Assembly (NCBI RefSeq): GCF_013178945.1
Contig: NZ_JABFDM010000005.1
Span: 417,342 to 481,341, forward strand
Length of the DNA: 64,000 nucleotides
Direction of reading: 5' to 3'
DNA from: Bradyrhizobium aeschynomenes
Lineage (GTDB): Bacteria > Pseudomonadota > Alphaproteobacteria > Rhizobiales > Xanthobacteraceae
A program made the translations under genes and the position numbers. A model generated the notes under the pieces. That model was not told the origin of the DNA. It saw nothing but the letters and a program-made list of their open reading frames with translations, and ran no database searches. Below, piece by piece: positions 16,924 to 27,272 of the stretch (positions are counted from its first letter, which is position 1; each line of letters begins with the position of its first letter).

Positions 16924-17364
16924 TCAGAGCATCGCGAAGGCGCTCGACACCATCGCCACCGGCTTGCCGTCGGCTGCGCTCGTCAGCGTGACTCGGCCGA
17001 AGCTCATGGTCCGCCCCATCCGAACGACACGTGCATCCGCGATCACGTCGGCGGAGGCGACGGCGCGCATGAAATGCGTGGTCTGGTCGACGGTGGTCAT
17101 GGGCCGGTAGCCGCCGCTTGCCGTCACCATGGCGATCACCATCGCGGTGTCGGCAAAGGCCATCAAAGCCTGGCCGCAGACCACGCCGTTGTCACGACAC
17201 AGGCGTGAGGTGAACGGCATCCGCAGGATGGCCCCGGGCTCGCCCAGCGCCGATGGGGCGATGTCCTCGACCGCCAGAGCGAGATCCTTGATCCAGGGTG
17301 CGAACACGTCATCCAGGATGCGTCGCGCCTGATCGAGGGTGAAATCCGGGGCGTCGTTCGGCAC
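16924..17364 (-). CDS. PaaI-family hot-dog thioesterase
   Basis: The 146-residue protein has the hot-dog fold pattern of PaaI/YbgC-like thioesterases: GVVCGQALMAFADTAMVIAM (the central helix with the acid residue) and TTVDQTTHFMRAV. It likely cleaves an acyl-CoA thioester. The start is GTG. It stands alone, ended by a hairpin, so the substrate cannot be guessed from neighbours. Confidence 0.85.
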   Translation of the reverse strand: MPNDAPDFTLDQARRILDDVFAPWIKDLALAVEDIAPSALGEPGAILRMPFTSRLCRDNGVVCGQALMAFADTAMVIAMVTASGGYRPMTTVDQTTHFMRAVASADVIADARVVRMGRTMSFGRVTLTSAADGKPVAMVSSAFAML

Positions 17365-17678
17365 GGGCGGGGTCCTCCGAGGTGTTGTCGCCGGTACGCT
17401 CCGGCGCGCAGGCGGGAGTGGTCGGCCGATGGCCGCAGGCAGGCCGGCGGCTTGAAAAGGCCGGAGTTGAAATTCTATGATGAATGCCGGTGCGGCGACA
17501 GGTCCGGCAAGACGGCTGCAACGGGCCGGGTGTTCGCCTTACGTTGGCATCCCCAGACCGGCATCCCGAGTCCGGCATTCCCAGGTTTGGCCTGCGCAGA
17601 CTTGGCTTGCGCTGACCTGCGCGGACTTGGCGAAGGACGAGGCAATGGTATAAGGCGGCTTATACCGGGGAGTAACCA
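17365..17678. other. Intergenic region with short imperfect tandem repeats
   Basis: I see no convincing gene. Three imperfect 14-base units (GGCATCCCCAGACC and variants) occupy 17546-17587, followed by two 15-base units related to GGCCTGCGCAGACTT at 17589-17618. An open frame across them would encode a short ACADL repeat, but it has no ribosome site. Confidence 0.4.
17647..17666 (+). promoter_or_regulatory. Perfect inverted repeat next to the ribosome site of the exported protein gene
   Basis: GGTATAAG-GCGG-CTTATACC is a perfect 8-bp palindrome directly abutting the GGGGAG ribosome site. It could be an operator or an mRNA hairpin limiting translation. Confidence 0.5.
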
Positions 17679-17975
17679 ATGAAGAAGCTGATCGTGACGA
17701 TGACGGTCGCCTTGCTGACCGGCTGGGCCGTTCCGGCGATGGCGCAGATGCCGAACATCAATCTTCTCGCGGATGGTCCGTCCAAGACCCCCGAGGAGAA
17801 GGAGGCGGAGGCCGCGCGTGACAAGGCCTACAAGGACACCATGCGCAAGATCCCGGATGCCAAGACAAGCTCCGACCCCTGGGGCAATGTGCGCGCTGCG
17901 GAACAGCCGAAGACGACCCCTCCTGTGAAGACCACGGCGGCCAAGAAGCCGAAATCCGGCGCCAGCACCAACTGA
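17679..17975 (+). CDS. Small exported Lys-rich protein
   Basis: The 98-residue protein has a clean Sec signal (MKKLIVTMTVALLTGWAVPAMAQ) and a hydrophilic, charged mature part of about 75 residues with acidic (EEKEAEAARDKAYKD) and Lys/Thr/Pro-rich segments. GGGGAG sits seven bases upstream. The mature region looks largely disordered. It is probably periplasmic; no family is recognised. Confidence 0.8.
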   Translation: MKKLIVTMTVALLTGWAVPAMAQMPNINLLADGPSKTPEEKEAEAARDKAYKDTMRKIPDAKTSSDPWGNVRAAEQPKTTPPVKTTAAKKPKSGASTN

Positions 17976-18069
17976 AGCGCTTCAGCGGGCCAGACCCCTA
18001 TCCTCCGGACTCGGATTCCACGCAGTCTCGTCTATATTGACGAGGTTGCAGCGTGTCGGGAGTTCATCG

Positions 18070-18324
18070 ATGGGGTTGCGCCCGCGGGACATCGCCAGCC
18101 GGATGGCGGCCCGGCGCCGGAACGGCGACGGCCGCGAGGGCTACGTGCGCGATGGTTACGTGCGCGACACGTTCACCCTGCCGCGCGAGGAAGCGCGTGC
18201 CAAGGCGCGCGACTATCTGAGCCGCTACCCCAAGGCCGGCTATATGAGCGCCGTCGAAAGCTGGCGTGAGCTTCCCGATGGCGCCATCGAGTTCACGATG
18301 CGGCGATTGCCAAGCGCGGACTAG
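18070..18324 (+). CDS. Small Arg-rich hypothetical protein
   Basis: The 84-residue protein begins MGLRPRDIASRMAARRRNG behind GGGAG. It holds a short duplicated motif (GYVRDGYVRD) and a conserved-looking C-terminal half (EEARAKARDYLSRYPKAGYMSAVESWRELPDGAIEFTMRRL). That half resembles small proteins of unknown function common in Bradyrhizobium. It is probably cytoplasmic. Confidence 0.7.
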   Translation: MGLRPRDIASRMAARRRNGDGREGYVRDGYVRDTFTLPREEARAKARDYLSRYPKAGYMSAVESWRELPDGAIEFTMRRLPSAD

Positions 18325-18331
18325 GCGCCGC

Positions 18332-18505
18332 TCATTCGCGCTCGCCGAGCAGCTTGCGGGTGTCGCGATTGATGAAGTGAAGCCGGGTGCAGGCCTTGCA
18401 AACCACGGTTTCGTAAGCGCATGCGGGGTCGCCTGGCTTCGGCTCTTCCAGCCAATGCTGCACGTTCATCCCGGTCCGCGGACATTTGAAGATCAGATTA
18501 CCCAT
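18332..18505 (-). CDS. 57-residue zinc-ribbon-like protein
   Basis: The short frame reads MGNLIFKCPRTGMNVQHWLE, then a loop and VVCKACTRLHFINRDTRKLL. Cysteines at positions 8, 29, 36 and 39 with a CxxC pair suggest a small zinc ribbon. It is convergent with the preceding gene, leaving 7 bases between stop codons. The ribosome site is weak. Proteins of this length and pattern are common in Bradyrhizobium as hypotheticals. Confidence 0.65.
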   Translation of the reverse strand: MGNLIFKCPRTGMNVQHWLEEPKPGDPACAYETVVCKACTRLHFINRDTRKLLGERE

Positions 18506-18665
18506 ACAAGTTTAAGTGTCTGCCAGGAGCGCAACTGGCTACTTGATTTGGATCAAGGACGCCTGCCGAAATGGCAGGCATTTGCAACAACTTGCACAGC
18601 TTTTGGTTGTTGATTGTCGCAGTCGCCATGCAGGGTCGGCGCGACGCGCGGACCGCAAGCCGCCG

Positions 18666-18905
18666 TCACGCCTGATCGAGCGACTCGGCGACGATGCGGA
18701 TGCGAAAGACCGGCTGCCGCGTCTCGTCGAGCAGCTCCATTTGCCACTCGGAATTTTCGGCGAGCTTGCGCGAGATGCTGCTGGCCATGTCGGCGCACAC
18801 AGTCGTCATCTCTTTCCAGGCTGCATTGCGATCGGCACACTCGGTGCCGTACTCGGACGCGCCTGAGAAGTGGCCGTTACGGATACGAAAGAAATAGAGC
18901 GGCAT
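18666..18905 (-). CDS. DUF6894-like small protein
   Basis: The 79-residue protein opens MPLYFFRIRNGHFSG and continues EYGTECADRNAAWKEMTTVC, matching the MPxYFFxxxxG...D..G.E..D...A pattern I associate with DUF6894, a family multiplied in Bradyrhizobium and Methylobacterium. I chose the MPLYFF start because the family begins there. Its function is unknown. Confidence 0.75.
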   Translation of the reverse strand: MPLYFFRIRNGHFSGASEYGTECADRNAAWKEMTTVCADMASSISRKLAENSEWQMELLDETRQPVFRIRIVAESLDQA

Positions 18906-19207
18906 TGCCAAAACCGGTGAGCCCTGACCGCCCCAGGCCGCTGGGTTTGATGAACGCAGCGTAAATGGAAGCGGAAACGCCCTGTGGATCAATTCCGGTA
19001 AAATACGGTCGCCAGTGGCGCCGCTCGCGATGGCCGCGAAGTGTCGTCGCTACGAAAGCGCGTGGCGTGGCGATCCCCGAGCCACCCGCGACGAATGAGC
19101 CTCGGATCGCCGCGATCCGAGGCTCGGGTCAACGTCGGAGCTTCCCGGCAGGGCAGTTCGGCAATGACAGAATCAATCTACTTCGTTACGCGCACGCTCA
19201 CCTTGCG
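18906..19207. other. Gene-free stretch with one strong hairpin
   Basis: No supported gene is seen here. The only structure is the inverted repeat at 19097-19125. Confidence 0.4.
19097..19125. repeat. 14-bp perfect inverted repeat
   Basis: GAGCCTCGGATCGC and GCGATCCGAGGCTC are separated by one base. No T-run follows on either strand, so it is not a standard terminator. It may be a REP-like hairpin. Confidence 0.45.
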
Positions 19208-19453
19208 TCACATCAAGGTTGCAGGGCGAATGCGCGCCCTTTCGAGGGCGCGCATTGTTCGCGCGTCGAAGATCCGCTCCGGCACGACCATGAGACGGTA
19301 GACGACCTCCGTCGCGCCATCGACGGTTTCGAGCAGCGCGTCGCAGGCCGGGCAGCGGCGGTCTCCCGCAGCCCCTCGCTGCGAATGAAGCTCGATGCGC
19401 TGGAGGCCGGCTCTGCAGCAACGGCAGGTGAGATCATCGCGTGTCATCGGCAT
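19208..19453 (-). CDS. Small zinc-ribbon-like hypothetical protein
   Basis: The product is about 81 residues. It shows cysteine pairs CRCC and CPAC, separated by 23 residues, followed by ALLETVDGATEVVYRLMVVPERIFDA. This suggests a zinc-bound knuckle and a short beta segment. The start is uncertain: an in-frame GTG at 19528 is also open, and neither has a strong ribosome site. No function is known to me. Confidence 0.55.
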   Translation of the reverse strand: MPMTRDDLTCRCCRAGLQRIELHSQRGAAGDRRCPACDALLETVDGATEVVYRLMVVPERIFDARTMRALERARIRPATLM

Positions 19454-19545
19454 GATGATGCGCAACGGACGCGATCCGTTCCATTCGGGTGCGACAAAAC
19501 GACAGTTGCGCTGCTGATCAGTCGCCACGCGGGGCGCGCAACGTC

Positions 19546-19577
19546 AAAGGCCCCGGACGCGGTCCGGGGCCTTCTTT
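19546..19577 (+). terminator. Strong intrinsic hairpin
   Basis: GGCCCCGGAC-GCG-GTCCGGGGCC followed by TTCTTT. No supported plus-strand gene lies just upstream, so it may end an unrecognised short transcript. Confidence 0.5.
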
Positions 19578-20313
19578 CGGCGCGGATGGTTTCAGGGCCG
19601 TGCGCCTACAGGTGACAGAGCCTGCAGCCGTTGCTGGCAGATGGCATTCGAGGGTGACGGCACATCACGCGCCAGTATCAGCTTATGACATTCGCCAACC
19701 GTCATCGAAAACGAACAAACAAATTCGGGGCTGATCAATTCGTTGCGACGCCCGATGACCTGAATTTGGTATCACAACCAAAAGTTTATGACAATGCCCG
19801 TGGTTTGACGGTCACCCGGCCGCATATCGCGTAATCTCCATCACGTCCGGTCCGGGCGGCAGGGGTTGTCGCCCTCTGATTGTGTCGCGCATGCGGGGAA
19901 CGGAAGCGCCGTTTCATCCTGGACGAGTTGCTCGTGCCGATGGAGTTCCTGTTGCCTGCCATGACCGCATGCACCGGCAACTCCAGGGCCCGCGGTATGA
20001 TGATCAACAGATAAAGAATGCGGATCGTGTTGTCCGTGTCGATGATGTCGGCAGACCCGCAATCAATCATCGTCTTCGTGGTGCGCGAGAGGCCAGCTGC
20101 GGCCGCGATCCTGCTGTGGAACTTGCTGCGACCGAGTGAGGTCGCGCGAGATCGAAGGATCGGCGAGCGTGTCGCTGCACGAAATCAGTGCGCGTGCTCA
20201 TGTGATGAGCCGAACAAAAGTAGAAGGGTTGGGGGAACTTCGTTCTCGTCAGGAGAACCACGGAGCGTGCGGTCTACGCACGCGTGCAGAAGTCTGTTTG
20301 TTTATCGTCTGCT
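19578..20313. other. Gene-free region of about 735 bp
   Basis: Base composition falls below that of the neighbours, and open frames on both strands look non-coding. A small palindrome (TTTGGT and ACCAAA around ATCACA, near 19768) is the only structure seen. It may hold a decayed gene or a small RNA. Confidence 0.4.
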
Positions 20314-20673
20314 TCAAGGAAAAGTTTTGACGAGCGCGATCGGCCCGACGATGGCGGCATTGAAGTCCGCGAGATGCTCGCTCGGAATCCAGTACTCGAG
20401 GTGGCCGCGCCCGCCGGCCTCGTGCACCGCGTAGCGATCGAGAAAATCTCGCCGCACCTCGAAACGCAGCACATGACCGCTGCCGCTGGCCGGCACGTTC
20501 CAGTCGCGCGCGATCTTCACCGCGTAGTCCTCGGTCAGCACGGGATAGAAGATGGGCTGTTCGGGCAGGCGCGGCGGAAATGCGCGCATGCCCGACGCTT
20601 CGATCAGCGCGAGTTCCTTGGGGCCGACGGGCCGCCACAGCGTAACGGTGGGCGCGGAATTGCTGTTCGACAT
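20314..20673 (-). CDS. Conserved hypothetical protein (about 119 residues)
   Basis: The protein reads TVTLWRPVGPKELALIEASG, then RLPEQPIFYPVLTEDYAVKI and a C-terminal HLEYWIPSEHLADFNAAIVG. Proteins with this pattern are often labelled ADP-ribosylation/crystallin J1 in rhizobia, a name I do not trust as a function. The start is uncertain; ATGs at 20724 and 20745 would add a hydrophobic leader (MVCFLLNSQQ). Confidence 0.65.
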   Translation of the reverse strand: MSNSNSAPTVTLWRPVGPKELALIEASGMRAFPPRLPEQPIFYPVLTEDYAVKIARDWNVPASGSGHVLRFEVRRDFLDRYAVHEAGGRGHLEYWIPSEHLADFNAAIVGPIALVKTFP

Positions 20674-21084
20674 GCGATGGGCGGGCGATGCGAGTTGCTG
20701 CGAGTTCAGGAGGAAGCAAACCATGAGCCGGATCGCAAGCTCCATGACGAATACAATTCTTGGTTGAATTCCGGTTCGTCGCAGTCGAGGGAAGCGAGGC
20801 TGGATCGTGGGGAGGGCCGGGTCGCAATCGGTGCCCCGGGTCGCGACTCGGCACGTCTGTCGCGATTTGCCTCGATCGCGCACCCGGATCCTGCGCAGTC
20901 GTCGCTCCGGCTTGCGATCGGCCGCCGATGCGACCGGGCCTCTTGTGGCCGTCTGCGAACAGTTGGAAAGCGCGCAAGAACATATTGCGAACAAAGAACA
21001 GATGGAGTACATTCACCTCAAGATTGCTGGCCGACCTCGTTAACCGTTTGTCCATCCCGCGAATCCCCGCCATAAGGAGCGCCA
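20674..21084. other. Intergenic region carrying the recA promoter
   Basis: No gene is seen. The right end contains the SOS box of recA and its ribosome site. Confidence 0.5.
20978..20992 (+). promoter_or_regulatory. LexA (SOS) box of recA
   Basis: GAAC-ATATTGC-GAAC is an exact GAAC-N7-GAAC direct repeat, the known alphaproteobacterial LexA site, 93 bp before the recA start. A third GAAC follows three bases on. Confidence 0.85.
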
Positions 21085-22179
<1,095 letters not shown>

Positions 22180-22207
22180 GCCTGCAGGTCACGTCGACGG
22201 GAAAACG

Positions 22208-22248
22208 CAACGGGCGCCTGTCGATCGACTTGGCGCCCGTTGTCGTTC
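22208..22248 (+). terminator. recA terminator
   Basis: CAACGGGCGCC and GGCGCCCGTTG form an 11-bp stem 29 bp after the recA stop, followed by TCGTTCT. Confidence 0.7.
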
Positions 22249-22269
22249 TCGTCCGCTATTGGCGGCAGA

Positions 22270-25143
<2,874 letters not shown>

Positions 25144-25161
25144 GAGCAATCCTCTATGCCT

Positions 25162-25263
25162 CGTCATGCCCCGCGAAGGCGGGGCATCCAGTAAACGTTG
25201 CTGTCGAGATCAAGCGGAGGGGGCGCGGCGTACTGGATCGCCCGGTCGAGCCGGGCGATGACA
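25162..25263. repeat. Paired palindromic intergenic repeat element, copy 2
   Basis: The left module is GTCATGCCCCGC...GCGGGGCATCCAGTA; the right is TACTGGATCGCCCGG...CCGGGCGATGAC. They share the ends GTCAT and ATCCAGTA in inverted orientation. The element lies inside the gcv operon between gcvH and gcvP, so it is transcribed. Confidence 0.7.
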
Positions 25264-25291
25264 GTGGTGGGTGTTGCCGCACCGCCTTGTC

Positions 25292-25657
25292 TCACGCCGT
25301 GTGCGCCTTGTACGCCGCCTCATCCATCAGGCCGCCGAGCTCGGCCTTGTCGGCGATCTTGAGCTTGAAGAACCAGGCCTTGCCGTCGGCATCGGTGTTG
25401 ACCAGCGCGGGCTCGTCGACGATGGCCTGGTTGACCTCGACCACCTCGCCGGTGATCGGCGCGTAGACATCGGAGGCGGCCTTGACCGATTCGACCACGG
25501 CGGCGGCCTCGGTCTTCTTCAGCGCGCGGCCGACCTGCGGCAGCTCCACGAACACGACGTCGCCGAGCTGTGCCTGCGCGTAGTCGGTGATGCCGATGGT
25601 GGCGACATCGCCCTCGATGCTGAGCCATTCATGGTCGGAGGTGTAGAGCGTGGTCAT
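25292..25657 (-). CDS. gcvH: Glycine cleavage system H protein
   Basis: The 121-residue lipoyl carrier opens MTTLYTSDHEWLSIEGDVAT and has the lipoylation lysine K59 in VVESVKAASD. It shuttles the methylamine group between the P and T proteins. It starts 22 bp after gcvT and shares the riboswitch-controlled transcript. Confidence 0.98.
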   Translation of the reverse strand: MTTLYTSDHEWLSIEGDVATIGITDYAQAQLGDVVFVELPQVGRALKKTEAAAVVESVKAASDVYAPITGEVVEVNQAIVDEPALVNTDADGKAWFFKLKIADKAELGGLMDEAAYKAHTA

Positions 25658-25679
25658 GGACGTCCTTCAGCGCTTATGG

Positions 25680-26837
25680 TCAACGTTTGTAGGTGTTGGG
25701 AACGAAAGGCGTAGCGGCGACGCGCAGCGGCAGCCGCTGGCCGCGCACATCCGCGAACAGCTGTGTGTCCAGCGCGGCGAGGGCGGTCGGCACGTAGCCC
25801 ATCGCGACCGGCGCATTCAGCGTGGGACCAAAGCCGCCGGAGGTGACCTTGCCGACCGGCTCCGACGCGTCGGCGGTCGCGAACAGCGTCGCGCCCTCGC
25901 GCACTGGTGCGCGACCCTCCGGCCTCAGGCCGACGCGGCGCCGGGCTGCGCCGGCGTCGAACTGCGGCAGGATCTTCGCGGCGCCCGGGAAACCGCCGGC
26001 GCGCGCGCCGCCGCTGCGGCGGATCTTCTGCACCGACCATTCCAGCGCGGCCTCCACCGGCGTCGTCGTGGTGTCGATGTCGTGGCCGTACAGACAAAGC
26101 CCGGCCTCGAGCCGCAGGCTGTCGCGCGCGCCGAGCCCGATCGGCAGCACGTCCTTGTCGGACAACAGCGCCTCGGCGAGCTGCTCGGCCTTGTCGGCAG
26201 GCACAGAAATCTCGTAGCCGTCCTCGCCGGTGTAGCCGGAGCGCGAGACGTAGCAGGTAATCCCGTCGACCATGCGCGGTCCCGAATCCATGAACCGCAT
26301 CGCCCCGGCGTCTGCACAGAATTTCGCCAGTACGCTCACGGCCTTCGGCCCCTGCAGCGCCAGCAGCGCGCGGTCGATCAGCGGCTGCACCTCGCAGACG
26401 TCGGAGAGCCCGTCGCGCAGCAGCTGGATGTCGGCGTCCTTGCAGGCCGCGTTGACGACCAGCACGAGGTGCTCGCCGAAATTCGCCACCATCAGGTCGT
26501 CGAGGATGCCGCCCTCGGCAGTGGTGAACTGGGCGTAGCGCTGCCGGCCCGCGGGGATGCCGATGATGTCCTGCGGCACCAGCCGCTCCAGCGCCGCGGC
26601 GGCGTCGACGGCAGTGCCGGATTTCGGCACAAGCGCGACTTGGCCCATGTGGGAGACGTCGAACAGCCCCGCCGCAGCGCGGGTATGGAGGTGCTCCTTG
26701 AGCACGCCGGGCGCGTATTGGACGGGCATCTCATAGCCCGCGAACGGCACCATCTTGCCACCGAGGCTCACATGCAGCGCATGCAGCGGCGTTCGCTTTA
26801 AAGAGGAAGAAGAAGTTGCAGCAGCCGGTTCAGCCAT
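25680..26837 (-). CDS. gcvT: Aminomethyltransferase, glycine cleavage T protein
   Basis: The 385-residue T protein transfers the methylene group to tetrahydrofolate and releases ammonia. Typical blocks are TPLHALHVSLGGKMVPFAGYEMPVQY, GLFDVSHMGQV, SRSGYTGEDGYEISVP and RLEAGLCLYGHDID. The ATG for MAEPAAATSSSS lies just after the riboswitch leader; the frame stays open upstream only because of codon bias. First gene of gcvTHP. Confidence 0.97.
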   Translation of the reverse strand: MAEPAAATSSSSLKRTPLHALHVSLGGKMVPFAGYEMPVQYAPGVLKEHLHTRAAAGLFDVSHMGQVALVPKSGTAVDAAAALERLVPQDIIGIPAGRQRYAQFTTAEGGILDDLMVANFGEHLVLVVNAACKDADIQLLRDGLSDVCEVQPLIDRALLALQGPKAVSVLAKFCADAGAMRFMDSGPRMVDGITCYVSRSGYTGEDGYEISVPADKAEQLAEALLSDKDVLPIGLGARDSLRLEAGLCLYGHDIDTTTTPVEAALEWSVQKIRRSGGARAGGFPGAAKILPQFDAGAARRRVGLRPEGRAPVREGATLFATADASEPVGKVTSGGFGPTLNAPVAMGYVPTALAALDTQLFADVRGQRLPLRVAATPFVPNTYKR

Positions 26838-26884
26838 CAGGGGTCCTCGCGCGGTTCCTCGGGACCAGTCCCGAAAAACGCTAC

Positions 26885-27085
26885 CGAAGCCCCATCTGTC
26901 GCTGTGCCTGAGAGTATTATCCCGTCGGCGGACGCCTCCCGGGATCAGGCCCGGCCAGCGTCTCTTTCCAGATGCAGTTGAAGTCGCGAGGGTCCTTTTG
27001 CCTGAGAGTTTCCGGGGCGGTTGCTCCTTCGGCGCCGGCCCTCGAAGTTCAACCAGAACCTCAGAAGACCGGTCTCTCCCGACGC
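26885..27085 (-). promoter_or_regulatory. Tandem glycine riboswitch
   Basis: On the minus strand the leader reads GGGAGAGACC, then CGCCGAAGGAGCAA and AAACTCTCAGGCAAAAGGAC for the first aptamer. A second aptamer follows with GAAAGAGACGC and ATACTCTCAGGCACAGCGAC. These are the conserved glycine-aptamer blocks in order. It ends about 50 bp before gcvT and should turn the operon on when glycine is high. Confidence 0.93.
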
Positions 27086-27272
27086 GACTGTCGTCAGTAC
27101 TGGCGACAAAACACCAGCCCGCGGGAGCTGTCAACGCGTCACCATGGCTTTCAACCAGCTTTAGGAGCCGTGCAGCAACCCCATGATGTTTCTGCACAGT
27201 TTCTGGACACGCGATAGTCCCTTGTCTAAAAGCATTCCCGCAGAATTCCCGGACTTCTTCGATTGGATTGCT

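Noticed and set aside
17452..17682. Plus-strand frame with ACADL repeats
   Set aside because: It has no ribosome site, overlaps the next gene's start and its repeats follow from the DNA tandem units.
19786..20070. 94-codon minus-strand frame
   Set aside because: The composition is not like the neighbouring genes and there is no ribosome site or recognisable pattern.
25162..25263. gcvH-gcvP spacer hairpins as a terminator
   Set aside because: The hairpins lack T-runs and match the repeat family seen elsewhere, so they are better read as a repeat element.
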